Made by a program: the position numbers and the translations under genes
The notes under the pieces: generated by a model
Told to the model about the DNA's origin: nothing
Database searches by the model: none
What the model saw: only the letters and a program-made list of their open reading frames with translations
Shown: positions 45,784 through 54,784 of the stretch, piece by piece
Layout of the letters: each line of letters begins with the position of its first letter
Numbering within the stretch: the first letter of the stretch is position 1
Assembly: GCA_017533795.1 (NCBI GenBank)
Contig: JAFWIH010000020.1
Span: 98,019 to 162,018 of the forward strand
Source: Clostridia bacterium
GTDB lineage: Bacteria; Bacillota; Clostridia; TANB77; CAG-508
Direction of reading: 5' to 3'
DNA length: 64,000 nt

Positions 45784-47181
45784 CTAATAAAGCGAAGGGC
45801 GGAATCCGTTGAGATAGCCGCTGCCAGAGATAATGCAGCTGTAACGGCCAGTAGCAGGATAGTTACTACTTGTCCCAATGCTGTAGTAACTGCCCCCTCG
45901 TTCAGTACAAGGGTTGCTGGAACTAGAGGAATATTCAAGGGTCCATTCCCACACATTACCTGCAATATCACAAATATTTAATACATTTGTATCATCTGAT
46001 GCACCAGTAGTTAATAAAACTCTGCTATTTTGTGCTTTTTCTGTAACTGCGTTCCATGTTGGACTGCTATCGCTTGGATTTATCCATCCTTTGGCGTTTG
46101 TATTAGTAATTGTTAGTGTTGAATCTTTGTGATTTCCCCATGTGGTACTATTATTTACATCTAATTGTGGATTTGTATTATTCTTTATATATGCCATTAC
46201 TAAATCCCATTGTGTACCAAACATTAAACTTCCTGTTCCACCAAGTCCTGTTGTTAATGTTTCTGCTAAACCTTCTGCTTCAGCACATGTTACATATGTA
46301 TATGGGTATTTGTCTTTTTGAATTAGTGGTCTATGTGTAGATGTATTTCCTTTATTTCCTGATGCTCTATAATTTTCTGTTCCAGCCTCATATTTACCTA
46401 TCCAGAATCCTCCATTTGTCTTTATACTATTTAACATTGCTCTTTTTTTAGCCGTGTACTGCTCAGGTGTTAATCCTGTTTGTTCTTGACTATACAATTC
46501 GTCTTTAAAACTACCTCTATTTGTTACAACTGTTGCTGCATATTCTTTTAATTTATTCTCTAATGCACTTCCTGTTGGATTTTCTTCTTCTCCAATTGCT
46601 GCTATACCATCAGTCACGCTCTTTGGTACTACTATCCATACCCACTCATTATCATTATCATCTATTACTGTTATTCCTTCATCCCAATCTGTACATGTTG
46701 GTGTAGCATCTGTAGGAAGCCATGGTGCTGTTTCTGCTGTTGTTGGTAAATCTCCAACGTCATCATCATCATCAGAACCATCTTTTGTTACATTACCATC
46801 AGCATCTATTGTATACACATTTCCTGTTGCTGTATACTTTACTTTATATGGTAATGTTATTGCAGTTTCTGATGTTATTGCCTCACCACTTTCATTTGTT
46901 ATTCCTGCTATCTTACTTAAATTGCTTGCTAATAGTTCTAGGTCTATTGTTCCATCTTTTCCATAACTTGCAATTACTGCTAAATCTATTTGTTCTTTCT
47001 CTTGCGCCCTCTCTGTTTCTTCTCTTGCCTCTGTTGCTCTACTTAATAGCCCATTTTCTCCTGTTAAGCTTGCTATTGTAATTCCTACAAGGATAAGAAG
47101 TACAATTATAGTTATTACAAGCGCTATTAAGGTAATACCTTTATTCATACTCTTGCTTGTTATGTTTCGGTTTATTTTCAA
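45784..47181 (-). CDS. Prepilin-like N-terminus fused to an FGE/C-type-lectin domain, candidate DGR variable protein
   Basis: 465 residues from TTG 47181 (AGAGGTGAAATAAAA upstream); ATG at MNKGITL is an alternative. The N-terminus KGITLIALVITIIVLLILVG is a class III/type IV prepilin signal, though Glu5 of the mature pilin is replaced by Ala. A long Ser/Thr/Asp-rich middle follows. The C-terminus has the formylglycine-enzyme/sulfatase-modifying C-lectin fold: GGFWIGKYEAGT, DIAGNVWEWTLEY, and NGFRP at the end. The last 40 codons are much more GC-rich than the rest and rich in pyrimidine-ending Tyr/Ser/Asn/Ile/Cys codons, as in variable repeats of diversity-generating retroelements. Likely a surface-displayed binding protein. 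Confidence 0.8.
   Translation of the reverse strand: MKINRNITSKSMNKGITLIALVITIIVLLILVGITIASLTGENGLLSRATEAREETERAQEKEQIDLAVIASYGKDGTIDLELLASNLSKIAGITNESGEAITSETAITLPYKVKYTATGNVYTIDADGNVTKDGSDDDDDVGDLPTTAETAPWLPTDATPTCTDWDEGITVIDDNDNEWVWIVVPKSVTDGIAAIGEEENPTGSALENKLKEYAATVVTNRGSFKDELYSQEQTGLTPEQYTAKKRAMLNSIKTNGGFWIGKYEAGTENYRASGNKGNTSTHRPLIQKDKYPYTYVTCAEAEGLAETLTTGLGGTGSLMFGTQWDLVMAYIKNNTNPQLDVNNSTTWGNHKDSTLTITNTNAKGWINPSDSSPTWNAVTEKAQNSRVLLTTGASDDTNVLNICDIAGNVWEWTLEYSSSSSNPCTERGGSYYSIGTSSNYPATGRYSCIISGSGYLNGFRPSLY
45787..45897 (-). repeat. Candidate DGR variable repeat 1
   Basis: Codons for RGGSYYSIGTSSNYPATG and RYSCIISGSGYLNGFRPS. TAC, TAC, AGC, ATT, AGT, AGT, AAC, TAT, TAC, AGC, TGC, ATT, ATC, AGC, TAT, CTC and AAC can each derive from AAY by changes at the two A positions, while framing codons (GGC, CGC, CCT, GGA) are constant-type. 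GC content jumps relative to the upstream gene body. No matching template repeat was found in the window. Confidence 0.5.
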
Positions 47182-47443
47182 TTTTATTTCACCTCTTTTG
47201 TATTTTTAGATTTCTTTTCCTTTAGTTTTTTATTTCTGTTTGTGTATTTTATAATAGTTTTTATCTCTATATTAATATAGTTTTCATTTTCATAATAGTA
47301 TTAACATTTATATATTAAACTATTTTACTAACAAGAATATGAAGTTTTCAATGTTCATACCATTATAAAAATGCCAACTAAATTAATTGACATTTTTATA
47401 ATAACACATGTGTAATTTCTTTTCAAGTATTTTTTCTTTCCTT
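47182..47443. other. Intergenic region with mreB-side terminator
   Basis: Contains ATTATAAAAATGCCA (47362-47376) paired with TGACATTTTTATAAT (47388-47402), a terminator for the mreB/mbl gene ending at 47444. I see no gene in the remainder. Confidence 0.75.
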
Positions 47444-48466
47444 TTATTGTCTATAATTATGGTCTAATGCATCCAGGTTGTCTAATGCCTTGCCTGTTCC
47501 TAGCGCTACACAAGAAACAGTATCTTGCGCTATCATAACATTTATTCCTAATTGTTCCTGTAAAAGTTTATCTAATCCATCTACTAGGCATCCTCCACCT
47601 GTCATATATATTCCTTTATCACTAATATCTGCTGCAAGCTCTGGTGGCGTTTTTTCTAAAACTCCATGTACTGCGTCTACTATTTGCATTGCAGGTTCTA
47701 ATAATGCTTCCATCATTTCACTTGAGTGAATTGAAAGTGTTACTGGAAGTCCTGTTCCTAAATGTCTGCCTCTAACATCCATCTCAACATCCTGAATTTT
47801 AGGAAAAACACATCCAATGTTTATTTTTAAGTCTTCAGCTGTTCTTTCTCCTATCATTACATTGTGTTTTTTCTTTATATATTTTACTATTGCTTCGTCA
47901 AATTTATCTCCTGCAACTTTAAGTGAGCTACTAACCACTGAGCCTCCTAGTGAAATTACAGCTATATCTGTAGTTCCTCCTCCAATATCAACAACCATAT
48001 TTCCTTGTGGTTTTGATATATCTATGCCAGCTCCAATTGCAGCAGCTATTGGTTCTTCTATTAAATAGACTTTTCTTGCTCCTGCTTGTGATGCAGCATC
48101 TATTACAGCTTTTTTTTCAACTTCTGTTACTTGTGAAGGAATACAAATCATTATTCTTGGTGCAAATATTGACTTTCCTCCAACTTTTTGTATAAAGTAT
48201 TTTAGCATTTTTTCTGTGATTGTATAATTTGATATAACACCATCACGCAATGGTCTTGTTGCTACTATATTTCCAGGAGTTCTCCCCAACATCCTTCTAG
48301 CTTCTCCACCAACTGCTAATACTTTTCCTGTATCGTTGTCTACAGCAACAACCGATGGTTCACGTAGTACTATTCCTCTACCCTTTACAAATGCTATAAC
48401 TGTTGCTGTACCTAAATCTATACCAATATCCTGCCCGAAGCCGAATTTAAAATTAAACATTGACAT
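47444..48466 (-). CDS. mreB: MreB/Mbl-type rod-shape actin homologue
   Basis: 340 residues. Actin-fold motifs: DIGIDLGTATVIAFVKGRGI (phosphate 1), GNMVVDIGGGTTDIAVISLG (phosphate 2), GIYMTGGGCLVDGL (adenosine). Forms membrane-bound filaments guiding sidewall synthesis. No mreCD follows, which fits the stand-alone Mbl paralogue; mreB versus mbl cannot be decided here. Confidence 0.95.
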   Translation of the reverse strand: MSMFNFKFGFGQDIGIDLGTATVIAFVKGRGIVLREPSVVAVDNDTGKVLAVGGEARRMLGRTPGNIVATRPLRDGVISNYTITEKMLKYFIQKVGGKSIFAPRIMICIPSQVTEVEKKAVIDAASQAGARKVYLIEEPIAAAIGAGIDISKPQGNMVVDIGGGTTDIAVISLGGSVVSSSLKVAGDKFDEAIVKYIKKKHNVMIGERTAEDLKINIGCVFPKIQDVEMDVRGRHLGTGLPVTLSIHSSEMMEALLEPAMQIVDAVHGVLEKTPPELAADISDKGIYMTGGGCLVDGLDKLLQEQLGINVMIAQDTVSCVALGTGKALDNLDALDHNYRQ

Positions 48467-48527
48467 TCTTTCCTTCCATGTGTAATCTTAAAAACAAATA
48501 TGTCTTTTGTTTTACAATTGTGTTACA

Positions 48528-48556
48528 ATTATATTACACGTATAAAAAAATATCAA
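48528..48556 (-). promoter_or_regulatory. Promoter of mreB/mbl
   Basis: Minus strand: TTGATA (48556-48551), 17-base spacer, TATAAT (48533-48528), with a leader of about 55 bases. Confidence 0.8.
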
Positions 48557-48632
48557 GTGCTTTAAGGAAATTATTATTGATAATTATTAGATAAAATCTT
48601 TTGATTTAATTGATTAAACTTTATAAATTATA

Positions 48633-48687
48633 ATGGACAGAGAAAAACATTAAATTAACCTGTTTTTTTCCTCCGTCCCCAAAATCA
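48633..48687. repeat. GGGGACG intergenic element
   Basis: Minus strand reads TTTTGGGGACGGAGGAAAAA then AACAGGTTAATTTAATG and TTTTTCTCTGTCC. It lies 10 bases after the ABC-transporter stop and shares GGGGACGGAGGA with the element at 53649. It may act as a terminator. Confidence 0.5.
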
Positions 48688-48696
48688 TAAATGTTT

Positions 48697-50568
48697 TTAT
48701 TCCAACTCAAATGCACCTGTGTATAGCCTATAGTATACACCTTTTTGTGCAATTAAATCATCATGGTCTCCTCTTTCAATTATACGTCCATTATCTAGCA
48801 CAATTATTGCTTTTGAATTTCTTACAGTAGAAAGTCTGTGTGCTATAACAAATACTGTTCTTCCTTCCATAAGTTTATCCATTCCATCTTGTACTATTTT
48901 TTCTGTTCTTGTGTCTATACTTGATGTTGCTTCATCTAGTATCATTACAGGCGGATTATTTATTGCTGCTCTTGCAATTGATAGTAATTGTTTTTGCCCT
49001 TGTGATAAATTGCTTCCGCTTCCATCTACAATTGTGTCATATCCTTGTGGCAATTTAGTTATAAAATTATGAGCATTAGCAAGTTTTGCAGCATCATAAA
49101 CTTCTTCATCTGTTGCATCTTCTTTACCGTATTTAATATTTTCTTTTATTGTGCCTGTAAATAAGTTTACATCTTGTAGTACCATTCCAAGCGATCTACG
49201 TAAATCTTTTTTATTAATTTTATTAATGTTAATTCCATCATATCTGATTTTACCATCTTCTATATCATAGAATCTATTTATCAAATTCGTAATTGTTGTT
49301 TTACCAGCTCCTGTTGCTCCTACAAATGCAATTTTTTGTCCAGGTTTTGCATATAAAGAAATATTGTGTAGTATTAGTTTTCCTTCATCATAACCAAAGT
49401 CTACATCTGAAAGTTCAATATGTCCTTTTAATTCTATATATTCTAGCCTTCCATCATGATGCAAATGTTTCCATGCCCATTTTCCTGTATAATGGTCTGT
49501 TTCTTTAATTTCTGTTCCATTAATTTCAGCATTTACAAGTGTTACATATCCTTCATCATATTCTGGCTCTTCATCCATTAATTCAAATATTCTTTTAGCA
49601 CCAGCCATTGCCATAATTATTGAGTTAATTTGTTGAGAAAGTTGTGCTATTGGCATTGAAAAGCTTTTACTTAAGTTTACAAATGCAACTATGACGCCTA
49701 AGGTTACGCCTCCAAAATTATTAAATAACATTATTCCACCTATTATTGCAACTAATACATATAATAAATTTCCTAAGTTCGCAAGTGTTGGCATTAATAT
49801 ATTTGCATACGAATTTGCTTTTTTTGCATCTTCAAATAATTCATCATTTAATTTTTTGAAATTTTCTTTTGCTTCATCTTCATGGTTAAATACTTTTATT
49901 ACTTTTTGACCTGCTATCATTTCTTCTATATAGCCATCAACTTTTCCAATTGATTGTTGTTGTTTTATAAAGTATTTTCTACTATGTCCTGTAATTCTTT
50001 TTGTAGCAGCTATCATACATATAGAAACTACTAATACTAGCCCTGTTAAATATACATTTGTTGTTAGCATTGCAATAAGTGTCATAACTAAAGTTATACT
50101 TAAATTAAATACCTGTGGTATTCCTCTTGAAATCATTTCTCTTAATGTATCTATATCATTTGTGTAGTAGCTCATAATGTCTCCATTTAAATGTGTGTCA
50201 AAATATCTTATTGGAAGGTTTTGCATCTTTGCAAACATTTCATTTCTTATATCTCTTAATGTACCTTGACCAATTACTATCATTATTCTGTTGTATAAAT
50301 AGTTTGATGTAATTCCAATTATATATATTGCAATCATTACAAGTAATGCATGTAATAATCCTGTAAATACTGGATTATCCATATTAAGCATTGGTTCAAT
50401 ATAATCATCTACAAGTCTTTCAAGGAAGAGAGAACTTGCAACAGAAGTTGCAGAACTTATAATTATAAAAATAATTACAAATATAAAGCGCACTTTGTAT
50501 TGTTTAAAAATATAGCCAGATAAACGTTTTAGTGTATTTTTGTCAAGCTTTTTATTCATTCTCTTCAC
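48697..50568 (-). CDS. ABC exporter subunit, canonical-site half
   Basis: 623 residues, fused six-helix membrane domain plus ATPase. Walker A GATGAGKTTI, Q-loop GMVLQDVNLF, signature LSQGQKQLLS, Walker B MILDEATSSID with catalytic Glu, His switch IAHRLST. A roughly 30-residue insertion with WAWKHLHHDGRLEY lies between the membrane and ATPase parts. Start overlaps the 3' end of the partner gene by 17 bases; together they form a heterodimeric multidrug/lipid/peptide-type exporter. Substrate unknown. Confidence 0.93.
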   Translation of the reverse strand: MKRMNKKLDKNTLKRLSGYIFKQYKVRFIFVIIFIIISSATSVASSLFLERLVDDYIEPMLNMDNPVFTGLLHALLVMIAIYIIGITSNYLYNRIMIVIGQGTLRDIRNEMFAKMQNLPIRYFDTHLNGDIMSYYTNDIDTLREMISRGIPQVFNLSITLVMTLIAMLTTNVYLTGLVLVVSICMIAATKRITGHSRKYFIKQQQSIGKVDGYIEEMIAGQKVIKVFNHEDEAKENFKKLNDELFEDAKKANSYANILMPTLANLGNLLYVLVAIIGGIMLFNNFGGVTLGVIVAFVNLSKSFSMPIAQLSQQINSIIMAMAGAKRIFELMDEEPEYDEGYVTLVNAEINGTEIKETDHYTGKWAWKHLHHDGRLEYIELKGHIELSDVDFGYDEGKLILHNISLYAKPGQKIAFVGATGAGKTTITNLINRFYDIEDGKIRYDGININKINKKDLRRSLGMVLQDVNLFTGTIKENIKYGKEDATDEEVYDAAKLANAHNFITKLPQGYDTIVDGSGSNLSQGQKQLLSIARAAINNPPVMILDEATSSIDTRTEKIVQDGMDKLMEGRTVFVIAHRLSTVRNSKAIIVLDNGRIIERGDHDDLIAQKGVYYRLYTGAFELE

Positions 50569-52285
50569 TTCCTTTCGTTTGTGAATAGTATATTTCTTGA
50601 TATATTTTATTTGTTTTTAATAAATCTTCATGATTTCCAATTGCATCAATTTCTCCATTGTTTAGAATTATAATTTTATCGCTATCTTGTACAGATGCAA
50701 TTCTTTGTGCTATTATTAGTTTTGTTGTATTTGGAATTTCTTCTGCAAAAGCTTTTCTAATTAAGCTATCTGTTTTGGTATCTACTGCTGATGTTGAATC
50801 ATCTAATATCAATATTTTTGGTTTTTTAAGCAATGCTCTTGCAATACATAATCTTTGTTTTTGTCCACCACTTACATTGTTTCCACCTTGTTCAATATAT
50901 GTATCATATTTATCTGGAAACTTTTGTATAAACTCATCTGCTTGTGCTAGTTTGCATACTTTTTCTAATTCTTCATCTGTCGCATCTTTGTTTCCCCATC
51001 TTAAATTTTCTTTTATTGTTCCAGAAAATAAAGTATTTTTTTGTAATACCATAGAAACCTCATCACGAAGTACTTTTATGTCATAGTCTTTAACATTTTT
51101 GTCTCCAACTAACACTTCTCCATCTAATGCATCATAAAGTCTTGGAATAAGATTTACAAGAGAAGACTTTCCATCACCAGTACCACCTATAATACCTACT
51201 GTTTCTCCAGAATTTATTTTAAGGTTAATGTTTTTTAAAACTTCTTTTTCTTTGTCATTTACATAGCTAAAACTTACATTTTTAAATTCTATATTTCCAT
51301 TTTCAACTTTCATTATAGGATTTTCAGGATTTTTTAGGTCAGGAACTTCTTCTATTATTTCTGCAATTCTTTCCCCTGATTCAAGCGAAATAATTATCAT
51401 TACAAAAATCATAGATAACATCATTAAGTTCATAAGTAATTGCATTACATATGAAAATAAACTTGTAAGTTCTCCTGTAGTTAATGTTCCTGCTACTACG
51501 AAATGTGCTCCAAACCATGAAATTAATGTAAGACATGTGTATATTGTAATTTGCATTATTGGTCCATTAAATGCAAGTATTTTTTCAGCTTTTGAGAAAT
51601 AATCATATATATCGCTTGATACCTTGTTGAATTTTTCTACTTCTTTTTCTTCTTTTACAAATGATTTAACAACTCTTATTCCATTTACATTTTCTTGAAC
51701 GACGTTATTTAATTTATCTATTGTGTTAAACACTTTTCTAAATATTGGATGTACATATTTTGCAATTGCTATAAGTAGTCCTCCTAAGAATGGTGATGCA
51801 ATTAAAAATATTAACCCTATTTTTGTATTAATGCTAAATGACATTATTAGTGCAAATATTATAGTTATTGGAGATCTTATTGCTCCTCGAATTATCATCA
51901 TAAATGCTTGTTGTACAAATGTAACATCTGATGTTAGTCTTGTTACTATACTTGATGTACTAAATTTATCTATGTTTATAAACGAAAAATCTTGTACCTT
52001 ATTGTACATGTCTTCCCTTAAGTTTTTAGCAAAGCCACTTGAAGCAATTGCTGCTGACCTGCCTCCTAGTCTGCCAAATAGTAATGCTAAAAATGCAGCT
52101 GCAACTAGGCAAACACCTATTATTATTATTTTATTAAAGTCCCTATTTGTAATTCCTTGGTCTATTAGTATTGATAATAAATATGGAATTGCAATTTCAA
52201 ATCCTACTTCAAATATCATAAATATTGGTGTTAATATTGCATATTTTTTGTATTCTCTTATTGATTTTGCAAGTGTTTTTATCAT
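50552..52285 (-). CDS. ABC exporter subunit, degenerate-site half
   Basis: 577 residues. Walker A GGTGDGKSSLVNL, signature VSGGQKQRLCIAR, Walker B ILILDDSTSAVD, where Asp replaces the catalytic Glu, and switch IAQRIAS, where Gln replaces His. Both changes mark the degenerate ATP site of heterodimeric exporters such as TM287/288, LmrCD or BmrCD. It is the first gene of the pair. Confidence 0.93.
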   Translation of the reverse strand: MIKTLAKSIREYKKYAILTPIFMIFEVGFEIAIPYLLSILIDQGITNRDFNKIIIIGVCLVAAAFLALLFGRLGGRSAAIASSGFAKNLREDMYNKVQDFSFINIDKFSTSSIVTRLTSDVTFVQQAFMMIIRGAIRSPITIIFALIMSFSINTKIGLIFLIASPFLGGLLIAIAKYVHPIFRKVFNTIDKLNNVVQENVNGIRVVKSFVKEEKEVEKFNKVSSDIYDYFSKAEKILAFNGPIMQITIYTCLTLISWFGAHFVVAGTLTTGELTSLFSYVMQLLMNLMMLSMIFVMIIISLESGERIAEIIEEVPDLKNPENPIMKVENGNIEFKNVSFSYVNDKEKEVLKNINLKINSGETVGIIGGTGDGKSSLVNLIPRLYDALDGEVLVGDKNVKDYDIKVLRDEVSMVLQKNTLFSGTIKENLRWGNKDATDEELEKVCKLAQADEFIQKFPDKYDTYIEQGGNNVSGGQKQRLCIARALLKKPKILILDDSTSAVDTKTDSLIRKAFAEEIPNTTKLIIAQRIASVQDSDKIIILNNGEIDAIGNHEDLLKTNKIYQEIYYSQTKGSEENE

Positions 52286-52469
52286 TGTTTGCCTCCTTTT
52301 ATTTTACATATAATAATATGACTTACTTTGTTTTTATGACATAAAAATGTGCAAACCTAAAATTAATCAGATTCACACTAATTTGTTACTCTTTTATAAT
52401 TCTTAGAATGTTTATACTATATCATTTTTTATAAATAAAATCAAGTAGGTTTGTTTTTTCGTTTGTTCC

Positions 52470-52498
52470 TTTACAAATCTATATAAATGCTGTAAAAT
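52470..52498 (+). promoter_or_regulatory. Promoter of tsaE-tsaB-rimI
   Basis: TTTACA (52470-52475), 17-base spacer, TAAAAT (52493-52498). Confidence 0.7.
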
Positions 52499-52524
52499 AT
52501 TAGTGTTAGAAAGGATTGATTAAA

Positions 52525-52983
52525 TTGTGCAAATATAAATATGTTTCAAATTCAGAACATGACACAAAAGCTTTTGCTAAAAAAATGGCTTCTAAATTAG
52601 GCAAAGGTGATGTAATAGTTCTAACTGGTGAATTAGGTGCAGGTAAAACAAAATTTACTGAAGGTTTTTTATCTTACTTTGGTTTAGAAGACGAAATATC
52701 AAGTCCTACTTTTACAATTGTAAATGAATATAAAAATGATAAAGCTACAATTTACCATTTTGATGTTTATAGATTAGAAAATAGCGATGAATTTTATGCA
52801 ATTGGTGGAGATGAATATTTTGAAAAAGGTATTTGTATTATAGAATGGGGAGAAACCATCGAAGATGCCTTACCTAAAAATTATATCAAAATCAGTTTTG
52901 ATAAAGATAATCAAAATGAAGATAAAAGAATTCTAAATATAGAAACACATGGTAATTCAATTAATTTGGAGGATATTTTATGA
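52525..52983 (+). CDS. tsaE: tRNA t6A biosynthesis ATPase TsaE
   Basis: 152 residues from TTG 52525, 9 bases after GAAAGGA; the TTG at 52516 is too close to that site. P-loop GELGAGKTKFTEG, SSPTFTIVNEY, YHFDVYRL and IIEWGE are diagnostic of TsaE (YjeE). It cycles the TsaBD complex that adds threonylcarbamoyl to A37. Overlaps tsaB by 4 bases (ATGA). Confidence 0.95.
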   Translation: MCKYKYVSNSEHDTKAFAKKMASKLGKGDVIVLTGELGAGKTKFTEGFLSYFGLEDEISSPTFTIVNEYKNDKATIYHFDVYRLENSDEFYAIGGDEYFEKGICIIEWGETIEDALPKNYIKISFDKDNQNEDKRILNIETHGNSINLEDIL

Positions 52984-53657
52984 AAGTATTAAGTATAGAC
53001 ACATCTAGCAATATTTGTAGTGTTGCTATTTTAGACGATTCAACATTAATTAAAGAAATAAGTTTAGATAACGGTTTGACTCACTCTGAAAGTTTAATGC
53101 CGACTATTGACCAAATATTTAAAGAAACTAGTTTAAATTTAAAAGATATGGATTTGCTAGTTGTGGATAAAGGTCCTGGATCTTTTACTGGAATTCGTAT
53201 TGGTGTGGCAACTGTCATGGCTTTTGCTGACAGTCTAAATATTCCGTGTGCTGGCATAAGCTCATTAGAAGCTCTAGCATATAATGTCAAAACTGATGGT
53301 ATTATATGTTCACTTATTGATGCTAAAAATTCAAATTGTTATTTTGGATTATACGAATTAAGCAATGGTGAGTATACTATTAGACATCAATTGGCTGCTT
53401 ACAATATTGATGAAATAATAAATTGGCTTAAACACCGTTTCAAACAAATTACCTTTGTTGGAAGTGGTGCGATTGTAAATAAAGAACTATTACAAGATGT
53501 ATTCCCTAACTGTATCATTTCTGATACTAATAATTTAAGTGCTTACAAGCTTGGCCTAGCAGGATTAAAATCCTACAAAGATGGTAATTATGAAAAAGTA
53601 AACCCTTTATATTTAAGACAATCTCAAGCAGAAAGGATGCTGGAAAGCGGTCAATAG
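52980..53657 (+). CDS. tsaB: tRNA t6A biosynthesis protein TsaB
   Basis: 225 residues, ASKHA fold: LSIDTSSNICSVAILDDSTL, LTHSESLMPTIDQI, GPGSFTGIRIGVATVMAFA. Partner of TsaD, which is not in this window. Start has TTGGAGGATATTTT upstream. Confidence 0.96.
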   Translation: MKVLSIDTSSNICSVAILDDSTLIKEISLDNGLTHSESLMPTIDQIFKETSLNLKDMDLLVVDKGPGSFTGIRIGVATVMAFADSLNIPCAGISSLEALAYNVKTDGIICSLIDAKNSNCYFGLYELSNGEYTIRHQLAAYNIDEIINWLKHRFKQITFVGSGAIVNKELLQDVFPNCIISDTNNLSAYKLGLAGLKSYKDGNYEKVNPLYLRQSQAERMLESGQ

Positions 53658-53710
53658 GGACGGAGGATTTTGACAGCAAATCTGTCAAAAAGATACGTCC
53701 CCATTGACAG
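53649..53710. repeat. GGGGACG intergenic element, long palindromic copy
   Basis: GGTCAATAGGGACG ... TTTTGACAGCAAATCTGTCAAA ... ACGTCCCCATTGACA, a nested inverted repeat between tsaB and rimI that includes the tsaB stop. No T-run follows. It is the best-formed copy of the family also seen at 31354, 41202 and 48633. Confidence 0.65.
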
Positions 53711-53725
53711 ATTAAGGAGAGTTTA

Positions 53726-54181
53726 ATGAAAATAGAAATTAATAAAATGAGTGTTTCTGATTTAGATTTAATAGCTGAAAAATTATATGAAGAATTTGAT
53801 GACCTTTGGAATTACAATGTATTTAAATCAGAACTTGAAAGTGAAAACTCAAAATATATAGTTGCAAAGCAAAACGACGAAATAATTGGTTATGCTGGAA
53901 TATGGATTGCAATAGATATTGCCCATATTACAAATATTGTAGTAAAAAAAGATATGCGTAGGACAGGAATTGGAAGTTTACTTTTGCAAGAGCTCATTAA
54001 TATGTGTAAAGAACTAAAAATACTAGAAATCACGCTTGAAGTAAATGAGCATAATTCTAATGCAATTAGTCTGTATAAAAAATTTGGATTTGAGCAGGTT
54101 GGATTAAGAAAAAAGTATTATAGGAATCAAGATAATGCAATAATTATGACGATAGATTTTAAAAGGGACAAAGCTGTTTAA
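53726..54181 (+). CDS. rimI: Ribosomal protein S18-alanine N-acetyltransferase RimI
   Basis: 151 residues, GNAT fold. Acetyl-CoA site VVKKDMRRTGIGSLLLQELI, with LEVNEHNSNAISLYKKFGFE and RKKYYRNQDNAIIM as usual for RimI. Third gene of the tsaE-tsaB-rimI set common in Firmicutes. Start follows TAAGGAGAGTTTA. Confidence 0.94.
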   Translation: MKIEINKMSVSDLDLIAEKLYEEFDDLWNYNVFKSELESENSKYIVAKQNDEIIGYAGIWIAIDIAHITNIVVKKDMRRTGIGSLLLQELINMCKELKILEITLEVNEHNSNAISLYKKFGFEQVGLRKKYYRNQDNAIIMTIDFKRDKAV

Positions 54182-54199
54182 TATAGCTCTGTCCCTTTT
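54161..54199 (+). terminator. Terminator at the end of rimI
   Basis: AAAAGGGACAAAGCT pairs with AGCTCTGTCCCTTTT; it overlaps the last codons of rimI. Confidence 0.8.
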
Positions 54200-54221
54200 G
54201 GCAAATTTTATATCATTTGTC

Positions 54222-54698
54222 TTATTTTTTTATTGATTTTATTTTATATTGTGCAATTCCATCTGGTGTTTCTACACCAATTGTTTGACCTTTTTTAGCT
54301 CCAATTAATGCTTTTCCTATTGGTGATTCATTAGATACTTTATTTGCTGTTAGGTCAACTTCTGTTGAACCAACAATTGTGTATTCTACATCTTCATCAA
54401 ATTCAATATCATGTAATTTTACAGTATTTCCTATTTGTACTGAAGATGTATCTATTTCAGATTCATCAATAATTTTTGCATGTCTTACCTTGTTTTCTAA
54501 TTCTGCAATTTTAACTTCATTTTCTGCTTGTGCATTTTTTGCTTCATCATATTCTGAATTTTCTGATAAGTCTCCAAAACCTAATGCCACTTTTATTCTA
54601 TCTGCTATTTCTGCTCTTTTTTCTGTTTTTAAAAATTCTAATTCCTTTTCTAGGTTGTTAAACCCTTCTTGTGTTAATATAACTTCCTTTTCTTCCAT
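54222..54698 (-). CDS. greA: Transcription elongation factor GreA
   Basis: 158 residues. N-terminal coiled coil (EVILTQEGFNNLEKELEFLK, GFGDLSENSEYDEAKNAQAE) with the acidic tip DLSENSEYDEAK, and the C-terminal FKBP-like domain (ISNESPIGKALIGAKKGQTI-like). Rescues backtracked RNA polymerase. Confidence 0.97.
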   Translation of the reverse strand: MEEKEVILTQEGFNNLEKELEFLKTEKRAEIADRIKVALGFGDLSENSEYDEAKNAQAENEVKIAELENKVRHAKIIDESEIDTSSVQIGNTVKLHDIEFDEDVEYTIVGSTEVDLTANKVSNESPIGKALIGAKKGQTIGVETPDGIAQYKIKSIKK

Positions 54699-54746
54699 TT
54701 TGCTTTCCTCCCTTGTTTAATTAAAGCTTTTTTAAAGTGCATTACT

Positions 54747-54775
54747 ATATTAAACTAGAAATATTATTTTGTCAA
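54747..54775 (-). promoter_or_regulatory. Promoter of greA
   Basis: Minus strand: TTGACA (54775-54770), 17-base spacer, TAATAT (54752-54747). Confidence 0.75.
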
Positions 54776-54784
54776 GGGGAAGAT

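Noticed and set aside
45729-45971. 80-codon minus-strand frame over the end of the lectin-like gene
   Set aside because: Different frame of the same DNA as the lectin domain; product is a low-complexity Ala/Leu/Val string.
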